Source: Bacillota bacterium (GTDB lineage Bacteria; Bacillota; Clostridia; Clostridiales; Clostridiaceae). Taken from it: a stretch of 10,655 nucleotides of DNA. The notes below the pieces were generated by a model. That model ran no database searches and had not been told where the DNA came from. It saw only the letters and a program-made list of their open reading frames with translations. Shown one piece after another: positions 1 through 7,060 of the stretch; within the stretch, counting starts at the first letter, position 1, and each line of letters begins with the position of its first letter. Both the position numbers and the translations under genes were made by a program. The DNA is taken from the NCBI GenBank assembly GCA_023445445.1, contig JAEXLD010000121.1, positions 1 through 10,655 of the forward strand. The letters are read 5' to 3'.

Positions 1-37
1 TAATAATTAAGGTGAAGTTTGAAAAGGGTGATAAAAT

Positions 38-829
38 ATGGCGATAAATGATTGGAAGAGTTTCTTCATGCCTTATGAGCAGGCAGTAGAAGAAATAAAA
101 GTTAAGCTCAAGAGTATAAGAAAAGAATATAGAAAAAGAAGCGAGTACTCACCAATTGAGTTTGTAACTGGAAGAGTAAAAGAACTTTCAAGTTTATTAG
201 AGAAAGCTAATAAATTTGAAATTCCAGTAGATAGACTTCAATATGAAATTGAAGATATAGCTGGAATAAGAATAATGTGTCAATTTGTAGATGATATAGA
301 TAATGTAGTTGAAATAATAAGAAGAAGAAAGGATATGCAAATCCTTTATGAAAAAGACTATGTTAGAGGAGTAAAAGAAAGTGGTTATAGAAGTTACCAC
401 ATTGTAATAAAATATCCAGTTAATATGGCAGATGGGCAAAAGGAAATATTAGCTGAATTTCAAATAAGAACTTTAGCAATGAATTTCTGGGCTACAATAG
501 AGCACTCACTAAATTATAAATATAAAAAACAATTACCGGATGTGGTAAGAGATAAACTGAAAAAAGCAGCAGATGCAGCCTTTGAATTAGATGAACTTAT
601 GCTAGATATTAAAGATGAAATCAAGGATGCACAAAAGCTATTTGAAATTAAATCAGATATAATTACTAATATAATGAATAACATTTTAACTTTAAAATCC
701 TTTGGAAAAATTCAAGAAGCTAATAGATTTGAAGGTTCATTAAATAAGTTAGTTGAAGATGGAGAAATAAATGAACTAAATAACCTTCTAGTTACAGTAA
801 AGAGAGAAGTTAAAAAATATAGAGATTAA
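38..829 (+). CDS. relQ: Small alarmone synthetase, RelQ/YjbM type (GTP pyrophosphokinase)
   Basis: This cytosolic enzyme is predicted to transfer pyrophosphate from ATP to GDP or GTP, making the stringent-response alarmones ppGpp/pppGpp. The 263-residue protein has a single RelA/SpoT synthetase domain (about residues 37-165). It shows the RelQ hallmarks SPIEFVTGRVK (38-48), EDIAGIRIMCQFVDDI (72-87, with the catalytic-type Asp73), ESGYRSYH (114-121) and AEFQIRTLAMNFWATIEHSLNYKYK (139-163, catalytic-type Glu140). There is no HD hydrolase domain and no TGS or ACT domain, so it is a synthetase-only enzyme rather than Rel/SpoT. B. subtilis YjbM is about 211 residues; this one carries roughly 50 extra C-terminal residues rich in Lys, Glu, Asn and Leu, probably helical. 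The start is supported by AAGGGTG at 24-30, seven bases upstream. Its promoter lies outside or at the edge of the window. It is followed by its own terminator. Family assignment is firm; RelQ is favoured over RelP by motif similarity. Confidence 0.93.
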   Translation: MAINDWKSFFMPYEQAVEEIKVKLKSIRKEYRKRSEYSPIEFVTGRVKELSSLLEKANKFEIPVDRLQYEIEDIAGIRIMCQFVDDIDNVVEIIRRRKDMQILYEKDYVRGVKESGYRSYHIVIKYPVNMADGQKEILAEFQIRTLAMNFWATIEHSLNYKYKKQLPDVVRDKLKKAADAAFELDELMLDIKDEIKDAQKLFEIKSDIITNIMNNILTLKSFGKIQEANRFEGSLNKLVEDGEINELNNLLVTVKREVKKYRD

Positions 830-863
830 ATTAATTGAAGAAAATTAGAAATATAGAAAATTT

Positions 864-937
864 AGATAGAATTTGCATAGTTTAATTCTTTATTCTTTAA
901 TAAGAAAAAAGAATTTGTGTAAGTTCTATCTTTTTTT
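864..937 (+). terminator. Long-hairpin intrinsic terminator after relQ
   Basis: An outer stem of 16 pairs, three of them G-U, joins 864-879 and 916-931. An inner stem AATTCTTT/AAAGAATT joins 884-891 and 908-915, with a possible further TTCTT/AAGAA pairing towards the apex. A run of seven T (931-937) follows directly. It separates the alarmone gene from the iron operon. Confidence 0.85.
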
Positions 938-1053
938 ATTAATAAATAATACAGTTAAAATTAAGAATTAGAGGCTATTTTAAAGGGATTAAACTAAAAA
1001 AATAAACTAATAAATACATACAAATATTTATAAAAAAATTATATAAATATATA

Positions 1054-1083
1054 TTGACAATGATAATCTTTATCAATTATAAT
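1054..1083 (+). promoter_or_regulatory. Sigma-A promoter with Fur box in the spacer
   Basis: The -35 element TTGACA (1054-1059) and -10 element TATAAT (1078-1083) are both perfect, with an 18-base spacer. The spacer contains TGATAATCTTTATCA (1061-1075), a 7-1-7 palindrome with one mismatch. The 19 bases 1056-1074 match the classical Fur consensus GATAATGATAATCATTATC at 17 of 19 positions. Fur-Fe2+ bound here would block RNA polymerase, so the downstream transporter operon should be repressed when iron is plentiful. Confidence 0.9.
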
Positions 1084-1093
1084 TAGACACAGT

Positions 1094-1108
1094 TGATATA
1101 GATTATCA
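1094..1108 (+). promoter_or_regulatory. Second Fur-box-like palindrome
   Basis: TGATATAGATTATCA resembles the 7-1-7 Fur motif TGATAATNATTATCA, with two adjacent bases swapped in the left half. It lies about 10 bases past the -10 element, at or just after the expected transcription start, and 19 bases before the first start codon. Two operators flanking the start point would tighten repression. This is weaker than the first box. Confidence 0.6.
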
Positions 1109-1126
1109 AATAACGGGAGTGAGTAT

Positions 1127-2062
1127 ATGACTAAAAAATCTTTATTGGCTATTACTTTTATCTTATCAGTAATATCCATATTTATTGGAGTATCTAACAT
1201 AGACATATTAAACTTAAGTTCTTCAGATATAGAAGTTCTTATGATAAGTAGGTTTCCACGGCTGCTAAGTATATTAGTTGCAGGAATAGGAATGAGTATA
1301 AGTGGTGTTATTATGCAACAAATAAGTAATAACAAATTTATTTCACCTAGTACAGCAGCAACAGTAGACTCGGCAAAGCTGGGAGTTTTATTTTCTTTAA
1401 TTATATTTTCATCGGCTAATATATTTCAAAAAATGATGCTATCTTTTATATTTTCATTAGCAGGAACATTTATTTTCATGATTATTTTAAAGAAGATAAA
1501 AATAAAAAATGTTATTTTTATACCCTTAGTTGGTATTATGTTAGGAAATGTAATAGGATCAATAACAGATTTCTTTGCATATAAGTACAACTTAAATCAA
1601 AGCATGGGTGCCTTTTTACAAGGAAATTTTTCAACAGTATTAAAGGGAAATTATGAAATACTATATTTAAGCATTCCATTACTAATTATAGCTTTTTCAT
1701 ATGTACATAAATTTACCTTAGCTGGTATGGGAGAAGAAATGTCAGTAAGCCTTGGATTAAATTATAAGAGAGTTACTAATCTAGGAGTTGTAATAGTAGC
1801 TATAATTTCATCATTAGTAGTAATTACTGTAGGTAGCATTCCTTTTGTAGGACTAATAATACCTAATATAGTTTCTATATGGAAAGGGGACAACCTAAAG
1901 AACAATATGCCAATAGTTGCACTTCTTGGTGCAAGCTTTGTTTTGGCTTGTGATATTATAAGCCGTTTAATTATTGCCCCATATGAAATACCTATAGATT
2001 TAACTATTGGAGTTATTGGAGCTGTAATATTCCTTTATTTAATATTTAGGAGGAATAAATAA
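1127..2062 (+). CDS. yclN: Iron-siderophore ABC transporter permease, YclN/FecCD type
   Basis: This is an integral membrane permease of the FecCD (BtuC-like) family, expected to pair with the next gene product to form the channel for a ferric siderophore. The 311 residues are mostly hydrophobic with many membrane segments. Landmarks are RFPRLLSILVAGIGMSISG (42-60), typical of the family's first conserved block, and GMGEEMSVSLGLN (200-212), the loop that contacts the ATPase. Length fits B. subtilis YclN (about 316). GGGAGTG at 1115-1121 is the ribosome binding site. The stop TAA overlaps the next ATG by one base, implying translational coupling. It is the first gene of the Fur-controlled operon. 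Transport class is firm; the siderophore is not established from sequence, although similarity of the whole set to YclNOPQ suggests petrobactin or another catecholate. Confidence 0.9.
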   Translation: MTKKSLLAITFILSVISIFIGVSNIDILNLSSSDIEVLMISRFPRLLSILVAGIGMSISGVIMQQISNNKFISPSTAATVDSAKLGVLFSLIIFSSANIFQKMMLSFIFSLAGTFIFMIILKKIKIKNVIFIPLVGIMLGNVIGSITDFFAYKYNLNQSMGAFLQGNFSTVLKGNYEILYLSIPLLIIAFSYVHKFTLAGMGEEMSVSLGLNYKRVTNLGVVIVAIISSLVVITVGSIPFVGLIIPNIVSIWKGDNLKNNMPIVALLGASFVLACDIISRLIIAPYEIPIDLTIGVIGAVIFLYLIFRRNK

Positions 2063-3015
2063 TGCAAAATAATAAGAAAAAAATAATTATATTATCTATA
2101 GTTGCAATAACATTCTTAGTTTTATTTGTTGTATGGGGATTAACTGCTAAAAATTATAGATTTAATTTATCTATTAGAATTCCTAAGGTGCTTGGAATAT
2201 TAATAGCAGGTGCCACAATATCTGTAGCATCAATATTATTCCAGACCATAACTAGCAATAGAATTATTACACCAAGTATTATTGGTTTAGACTCTTTATA
2301 TAGTTTGGTACAAACTATAGTAGTATTTTTATTTGGATCAACTTCAATAATTATGGTAAATAAAACAATAAACTTTTTATTATCAGGAACCTTAATGGTT
2401 ATTTTAGCAATGATACTTTTTAAAGTGGTTTTAAAGAAGAGTAAAAACAACATATTCTTTCTATTATTAGTAGGAACAGTAGTTGGTACTTTATTCAGAA
2501 GTTTATCATCCTTTATGCAAGTAGTTATAGATCCAAATGAATTTGATGCTCTTCAAGCAAAGTTATTTGCTTCCTTTAGTTTAGTTAACACAAAGATATT
2601 ATTAGTTTCAGTAATTATATTAATTATAATGGCAATTATATTATTTAAGGATTTTCATAAATTAGATGTTATGTCTTTAGGAAGAGAACAAGCTATTAAC
2701 CTAGGGGTAAATTACGATAAGTTTAGCAAAAAAATACTTGTTTTTGTTGCAATACTAGTTTCTTTATCAACAGCTTTAGTAGGACCAATAACCTTCTTAG
2801 GAATAATAGTTGTTAACTTAACTTATGAAATAACCAAAACTTATAAACATTCAGAACTTCTTATAGTTGGAACTCTTATAAGTATTATTGCTTTAGTTGG
2901 AGGACAATTCTTAGTGGAAAGAGTATTCAACTTTACAACAACTATAAGTATAATAATTAACTTTATTGGTGGAATTTACTTTATAAATCTATTATTAAAG
3001 GAGAGTAAGCTATGA
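2062..3015 (+). CDS. yclO: Iron-siderophore ABC transporter permease, YclO/FecCD type
   Basis: Second FecCD-family permease, 317 residues and strongly hydrophobic, predicted to form a heterodimer with the preceding permease. Conserved features are RIPKVLGILIAGATISVAS (39-57) and LGREQAINLGVNYDK (206-220), the cytoplasmic loop that docks on the ATPase. Length matches YclO (about 315). AGGAGG at 2048-2053 lies inside the end of the previous gene, and the ATG overlaps its stop by one base. The end overlaps the ATPase start in an ATGA arrangement. Such coupling is expected for subunits needed in equal amounts. Confidence 0.9.
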   Translation: MQNNKKKIIILSIVAITFLVLFVVWGLTAKNYRFNLSIRIPKVLGILIAGATISVASILFQTITSNRIITPSIIGLDSLYSLVQTIVVFLFGSTSIIMVNKTINFLLSGTLMVILAMILFKVVLKKSKNNIFFLLLVGTVVGTLFRSLSSFMQVVIDPNEFDALQAKLFASFSLVNTKILLVSVIILIIMAIILFKDFHKLDVMSLGREQAINLGVNYDKFSKKILVFVAILVSLSTALVGPITFLGIIVVNLTYEITKTYKHSELLIVGTLISIIALVGGQFLVERVFNFTTTISIIINFIGGIYFINLLLKESKL

Positions 3016-3767
3016 TAGAAGTAAAAAATATTAATAAAAGCTATGGAAGTAAAAAAGTTGTAGATAATGTTTCATTTAATATTGAAGAAGGGAAAATTAC
3101 TTCTTTTATAGGTCCAAATGGAGCAGGTAAAAGCACAGTTTTATCTATAATATCAAGGCTATTAGATGCGGATTCAGGAGAAGTTTTTGTAGATGGCAAG
3201 GAAATAAAGGAATGGAATTCTAAGGAGTTATCTAAAAAGCTTTCAATATTAAAACAAAGTAATACTTTAAATATAAGATTAACAATAAGAGAATTAGTTT
3301 CCTTTGGAAGATTCCCCTATTGTGAAGGTAAATTAAAAAAAGAAGATGAGAAATTTGTAGAGGATGCTTTAAACTATATGCAACTTACAGATATTCAAGA
3401 TAAATATCTTGATGAATTATCTGGTGGACAAAAACAAAGAGCATATATAGCAATGATATTAGCTCAAGATACAGATTACATACTTTTAGATGAACCTTTA
3501 AATAATTTAGATATGAAACATTCAGCAGAAATGATGAGAATGTTAAGACAAATGGTTAATGATTTTGGGAAAACAATAATAATTGTAATTCATGATATTA
3601 ATTTTGCATCCTGCTATTCAGATAATATAGTAGCACTAAAGGATGGTAAATTAGTAAAACATACAACAACTGAAGATATGATAACAGAAAATAATTTAAG
3701 TTGTCTTTATGATATGAATTTCAATATTAGGGAAGTTAACAATCAAAAAATATGTATTTATTTTTAA
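3012..3767 (+). CDS. yclP: Iron-siderophore ABC transporter ATP-binding protein, YclP type
   Basis: This cytoplasmic ATPase powers siderophore import by the two permeases. The 251 residues hold every ABC motif: Walker A GPNGAGKS (34-41), Q-loop Gln82, signature LSGGQ (136-140), Walker B YILLDE (156-161), D-loop NNLD (164-167) and switch His194 in VIHDIN. The stretch SILKQSNTLNIRLTIRELVS closely resembles B. subtilis YclP, as does the total length (about 252). AAAGGAGAG at 2998-3005 is the ribosome binding site, and ATGA overlap with the previous stop implies coupling. A 51-base gap without a terminator leads to the binding-protein gene. Confidence 0.92.
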   Translation: MIEVKNINKSYGSKKVVDNVSFNIEEGKITSFIGPNGAGKSTVLSIISRLLDADSGEVFVDGKEIKEWNSKELSKKLSILKQSNTLNIRLTIRELVSFGRFPYCEGKLKKEDEKFVEDALNYMQLTDIQDKYLDELSGGQKQRAYIAMILAQDTDYILLDEPLNNLDMKHSAEMMRMLRQMVNDFGKTIIIVIHDINFASCYSDNIVALKDGKLVKHTTTEDMITENNLSCLYDMNFNIREVNNQKICIYF

Positions 3768-3818
3768 AAATTATAAGAAATTATAAAATAATATTTATAT
3801 AAAATGGAGGAATTATCA

Positions 3819-4769
3819 ATGAAAAAAAGATTTTTAGGCCTATTAAGTATGGTAATGTTATTAGTAGTAGGAGTTGTAGGTTGTAGTACAGGAAATGCTG
3901 AAGGAGAAACAGCAAAAGAAGAAAATAAAACAGTAGTTGTTACAGATCAAAAAGGCGAAGTTGAAGTACCAGTTAATCCTAAAAATGTTGTAGTATTAGA
4001 TTTAGGTTCATTAGATATAATGACCAAATTAGGTGTTGAGCCAGTAGCGCTACCAAAATCTTCTTTACCATCATATTTAGAAAAGTATAAAGATGATAAA
4101 TATGTTGATTTAGGATCTTTAAAAGAATTTGATTTAGAAAAAATAAATGAAGTTGAACCAGATTTAATTATAATAGAAGGAAGACAAGAATCATTTTATG
4201 AAGATTTAAAGAAAATCGCTCCAGTATTATACTTAGGTACAGCTAATAACGATATATTTACTTCAGTTGAAAATAATGCTAAGGCATTAGGAAAAGTATT
4301 TAATAATGAAGAAGGCGTAACTAAAGAATTAGAAAGCATAAACAAGAGATTAGAAGCAGTAAATGCAAAGGTTAAAGAAAACAATGCAACAGCATTAATG
4401 ACAATGTTTAATGAAGGTTCTTTATCAGTTTATGGTGAAGGTTCAAGATATGATATGGTTTATAGCAAGTTTGGATTTACTCCAGCTGATACACAAATAG
4501 AAGCATCAACTCATGGACAAAATATTTCGTTTGAATACTTAAAAGAAAAGAACCCAGATTATTTATTTGTTTTAGATAGAGGAGCTATAACTGGAGCACA
4601 AGCATCAGTTAAAGAAACTATAGAAAATGAACTAATAAAGACAACTAAGGCATATAAAGATAATCATATAGTATATGTAAACCCACAAGCTTGGTATGTT
4701 GGTGGAAGTGGAATAATGGCAATAGATACTATTATTTCAGATATGGAAACTGCTTTAAAAATTAAGTAA
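3819..4769 (+). CDS. yclQ: Iron-siderophore substrate-binding lipoprotein, YclQ type
   Basis: Extracytoplasmic, lipid-anchored receptor that captures the ferric siderophore and delivers it to the permease pair. From this start the protein has 316 residues: a Lys/Arg-containing N-terminus, a hydrophobic stretch (about 5-20) and a lipobox VVGC with Cys22 as the lipidated residue, followed by an acidic linker. The remainder fits the periplasmic-binding-protein fold of the TroA/FhuD class, with the paired lobes joined by a long helix around residues 145-190. An in-frame ATG exists at 3804, but the only ribosome binding site, GGAGG (3806-3810), lies downstream of that codon and eight bases before 3819, so 3819 is chosen. 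Length agrees with YclQ (about 317). Last gene of the operon, followed by a terminator. Confidence 0.9.
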   Translation: MKKRFLGLLSMVMLLVVGVVGCSTGNAEGETAKEENKTVVVTDQKGEVEVPVNPKNVVVLDLGSLDIMTKLGVEPVALPKSSLPSYLEKYKDDKYVDLGSLKEFDLEKINEVEPDLIIIEGRQESFYEDLKKIAPVLYLGTANNDIFTSVENNAKALGKVFNNEEGVTKELESINKRLEAVNAKVKENNATALMTMFNEGSLSVYGEGSRYDMVYSKFGFTPADTQIEASTHGQNISFEYLKEKNPDYLFVLDRGAITGAQASVKETIENELIKTTKAYKDNHIVYVNPQAWYVGGSGIMAIDTIISDMETALKIK

Positions 4770-4795
4770 TTAAATAGAGAATAATTAAATATAAT

Positions 4796-4834
4796 AAAAG
4801 GAAATTCAAAAAAACTAATGAATTTCCTTTTTTT
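4796..4834 (+). terminator. Intrinsic terminator of the iron-uptake operon
   Basis: A perfect 13-bp stem pairs AAAAGGAAATTCA (4796-4808) with TGAATTTCCTTTT (4819-4831). The loop is 10 bases and a run of seven T spans 4828-4834. Confidence 0.92.
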
Positions 4835-4888
4835 ATTTCTAATAAGTAAAAGAAATTAAAATTTATAAAAAAATATTTAATTTTACTA

Positions 4889-4917
4889 TTTACAACTAAT
4901 AATAATTATTATATAAT
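4889..4917 (+). promoter_or_regulatory. Rubrerythrin promoter with a PerR-box-like palindrome
   Basis: The -35-like TTTACA (4889-4894) and perfect -10 TATAAT (4912-4917) are 17 bases apart. The spacer is almost filled by TAATAATAATTATTA (4897-4911), a perfect 7-1-7 inverted repeat. It differs from the PerR consensus TTATAATNATTATAA only by symmetric swaps in each arm. Reverse rubrerythrin genes of C. acetobutylicum are known members of a PerR regulon, so peroxide/oxygen-responsive repression is a reasonable inference. In AT-rich DNA such palindromes can occur by chance. Confidence 0.7.
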
Positions 4918-4986
4918 AATACATGTTGAAAGACAAAACCAGAAATAAATTAAATGTGGAAATTATAATATAGGAGGAGTTTAATT

Positions 4987-5529
4987 ATGAAAAAATTTGT
5001 TTGTACAGTATGTGGATATGTATATGAAGGGGAGACTGCACCAGAGCAATGCCCAATATGTAAAGCAGGATCAGATAAGTTCATAGAACAAACTGGAGAT
5101 TTAAAATGGGCTGATGAGCATAGAGTTGGAGTTGCAAAAGATGTAGATCCAAGAGTTATGGAAGGATTACAAGCTAACTTTATGGGAGAATGTACAGAAG
5201 TTGGAATGTACTTAGCAATGTCAAGACAAGCTGATAGAGAAGGATTCCCAGAAGTTGCAGAAGCTTATAAGAGAATAGCATTTGAAGAAGCAGAACATGC
5301 TGCAAAATTTGCTGAACTTATAGGAGAAGTGGTAGTAGCTGATACAAAGGCTAACTTACAAGCTAGAGTTGATGCAGAACATGGTGCATGCCAAGGAAAA
5401 ATGGATTTAGCTAAATTAGCTAAAGAATTAAACTTAGATGCTATCCATGATACAGTTCATGAAATGTGTAAAGATGAAGCTAGACACGGTCAAGCATTCA
5501 AAGGATTATTAAACAGATATTTCGAATAA
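4987..5529 (+). CDS. Reverse rubrerythrin (NADH peroxidase component)
   Basis: Cytosolic non-heme iron protein expected to reduce hydrogen peroxide (and, with partner reductases, oxygen) to water, protecting an anaerobe. The domain order is reversed relative to classical rubrerythrin. A rubredoxin-type FeS4 centre comes first (Cys6, Cys9, Cys22, Cys25 in CTVCGY and CPIC). The four-helix ferritin-like diiron domain follows, with Glu68, Glu71, an ExxH at Glu101-His104 and another at Glu164-His167. At 180 residues it matches the reverse rubrerythrins of C. acetobutylicum (about 181). AGGAGG at 4972-4977 supports the start. It stands alone between its own promoter and terminator. Electron donors (an NADH:rubredoxin reductase) are not in the window. 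Confidence 0.93.
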   Translation: MKKFVCTVCGYVYEGETAPEQCPICKAGSDKFIEQTGDLKWADEHRVGVAKDVDPRVMEGLQANFMGECTEVGMYLAMSRQADREGFPEVAEAYKRIAFEEAEHAAKFAELIGEVVVADTKANLQARVDAEHGACQGKMDLAKLAKELNLDAIHDTVHEMCKDEARHGQAFKGLLNRYFE

Positions 5530-5557
5530 AATAAAGTTATATTAAATATATATTAAC

Positions 5558-5603
5558 AGAAGCAACAAGTGAGTATTTTAAACTCATATGTTGCTTCTTT
5601 TTT
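5558..5603 (+). terminator. Intrinsic terminator after rubrerythrin
   Basis: A 10-bp stem AGAAGCAACA (5558-5567) pairs with TGTTGCTTCT (5589-5598). It is extended past a small internal loop by TGAGT/ACTCA (5570-5574 with 5582-5586). Six T (5598-5603) follow. Confidence 0.9.
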
Positions 5604-5724
5604 CTTTAAAAAAGGAATTAAATATAGGAAAAGATATAATTATATGTTAAAAATGTTATAATATTAAATAAATATAGTATAATATATATATAATTAAATT
5701 ATATTAAAGTAAGGGGGAAGTATT

Positions 5725-6765
5725 ATGGCAATGATAAAATGCCCAGAATGTGGCAAAGAAATTAGTAATCGTGCAGTTTATTGTCCTAATTGTGGATGTC
5801 CTATAGAATCTCATGATGAATCATATTCCATAGCTCCGTCTAACAATTTCAAAGAAAAGGATAACAAGGGTGGCGTAAAATCAAGGTTTAAGTTTGGAAA
5901 TTTGTTTGAGTTTAAGGACAAGTTTACTAAAAATATTAATAAAATATTAAATAATAAGAAAAAAGTAATTGGGTTAGGTATAATTGTTGCTTCTATTTTC
6001 TTAATAATCATTGGAATTTCTATATATAAATCTAAGATAAATGCTGAAAAATATAATTCTGCCATGATATATGAAAATAGTGGTGAATATGAGAAAGCAA
6101 TTGAAATTTATAAAGAACTAGGTCACTACAAAGATTCTGAAACATGTGGAGATTACTGTCAAGCCTTAAGCCTTTGTGAAAAAGGTAATTATAAATCAGC
6201 ATATAGTATATTAATGAATATTAAGGATTATGAAAAAACATCTACACTTTTAAAACAAATATATTATGAAACAAGATTATTTGAAGGATTGAATGATCTT
6301 AAGCTTTATATGAAGAATCCAGATTCATTAACTTTGAAAAGTGTAGCTTTTTATTATTCAGAAAGTACTGAGACAGGAAGTGTTTCTACAATAGATAATC
6401 CAGCCTGTGTAATTTTTAGCGCAGGACAAAATGGCTTTGGTGGATATTCTTCAAGTTATTCACTTTGTACTAATAATAATGACAAGGATATTTATCAGTA
6501 TGTAGGTAGTTGTGATTCTTTGAATGCTTCTGATTATAATTTATCCAATAAAAATGAAAAAGTTAAATGGATTATTTGTAAAGTTATAAATTTACATAGA
6601 AAGAATATTGAAATAGAAAATGCTGTGAATATGGATAGAGTTTCAGCTATCATAGAATCAGGGAAGTATGGAGATATTCAAAGAATACCAATACAATCTA
6701 CAGAAGATTTTTTAGATGATATAGATAATGTAGATAAAAATGAATCATTAGATAAAAAATCCTAA
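5725..6765 (+). CDS. Zinc-ribbon, single-pass membrane protein with TPR-like segment
   Basis: Not a gene of known function. The 346-residue protein begins with a zinc ribbon (CPEC at 6-9 and CPNC at 20-23, with a further Cys25). A charged, low-complexity linker follows (30-80), then one strong membrane helix (about 81-101). After it, residues 106-180 carry repeated Tyr/Ala/Glu-rich helices of the pattern seen in tetratricopeptide-like repeats (ENSGEYEKAIEIYKELGHYKDSE; CEKGNYKSAYSILMNIKDYE). The last part (about 185-325) contains NPDSLTLKSV and SAGQNGFGGYSSSYS, which I recognise as a domain recurrent in Firmicute zinc-ribbon membrane proteins, of unknown role. With the ribbon inside, the C-terminal part should lie outside the cell. 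AGGGGGA at 5712-5718 fits the start at 5725; the next ATG (5731) is a possible alternative. A TATAAT at 5678-5683 may be its -10, but no convincing -35 is seen. Confidence 0.8.
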   Translation: MAMIKCPECGKEISNRAVYCPNCGCPIESHDESYSIAPSNNFKEKDNKGGVKSRFKFGNLFEFKDKFTKNINKILNNKKKVIGLGIIVASIFLIIIGISIYKSKINAEKYNSAMIYENSGEYEKAIEIYKELGHYKDSETCGDYCQALSLCEKGNYKSAYSILMNIKDYEKTSTLLKQIYYETRLFEGLNDLKLYMKNPDSLTLKSVAFYYSESTETGSVSTIDNPACVIFSAGQNGFGGYSSSYSLCTNNNDKDIYQYVGSCDSLNASDYNLSNKNEKVKWIICKVINLHRKNIEIENAVNMDRVSAIIESGKYGDIQRIPIQSTEDFLDDIDNVDKNESLDKKS

Positions 6766-6880
6766 TTCTTTTGGGGTTTATAGCTATAAGTATAGATTTT
6801 TATAATATGTAAAAAGTAGATGTAATAGTTAAAAATTAAATTTATAAAGACAAGGGGAAGTTAAGGACATATATATTAAT

Positions 6881-6914
6881 AATAAGGAGCTGTTGAGACA
6901 GCTCCTTATTTTAT
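6881..6914 (+). terminator. Hairpin terminator after the zinc-ribbon gene
   Basis: A perfect 13-bp stem AATAAGGAGCTGT (6881-6893) / ACAGCTCCTTATT (6898-6910) has a TGAG tetraloop. It is followed by a short, interrupted T-rich tail (TTTTATAT). It lies 115 bases past the stop codon, so the transcript has a long 3' untranslated end. The weak T tract lowers confidence slightly. Confidence 0.78.
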
Positions 6915-6976
6915 ATATAAATTGGCGAAAATTATTATATAAATATTTTACTAAGTTTAAATATTAATAAAAATAG

Positions 6977-7024
6977 ATTATAATTGAATGAAATGAAATA
7001 ATATCTATTATAATTGAATGAAAT
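6977..7024 (+). repeat. Direct repeat pair upstream of cardiolipin synthase
   Basis: ATTATAATTGAATGAAAT occurs exactly at 6977-6994 and again at 7007-7024, a 30-base period. Each copy contains a perfect -10-like TATAAT (6979-6984 and 7009-7014). The first has TTTAAA (6956-6961) at a 17-base spacing as a poor -35. The second has TTGAAT (6984-6989) at 19 bases. The pair may be a duplicated promoter segment for the downstream gene. Confidence 0.6.
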
Positions 7025-7060
7025 TAAATGAAATATTTTAACAAGGAATGAGGTGAGGTT

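Noticed and set aside
1..37. Possible end of an upstream gene or promoter for relQ
   Set aside because: Only 37 bases are available, with stop codons in AT-rich sequence and a ribosome binding site; no upstream frame or promoter can be assigned.
1039..1335. 98-codon open frame on the minus strand across the Fur promoter and the start of the first permease
   Set aside because: It lies opposite a clear promoter and a real gene, has no ribosome binding site, and reads as the complement of hydrophobic codons.
3804..3818. In-frame ATG five codons upstream of the chosen start of the siderophore-binding lipoprotein
   Set aside because: No ribosome binding site precedes it; the GGAGG lies just after this codon and at the right distance from 3819, which also gives a standard signal peptide.
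6778..6789. TTATAGCTATAA palindrome just after the zinc-ribbon gene as a terminator
   Set aside because: The stem is at most four pairs with a minimal loop and has no directly attached T tract; the hairpin at 6881-6914 is far better.
6977..7024. CRISPR-like repeats upstream of cls
   Set aside because: Only two copies, a 12-base gap, no dyad structure and no cas genes; better explained as a local duplication.
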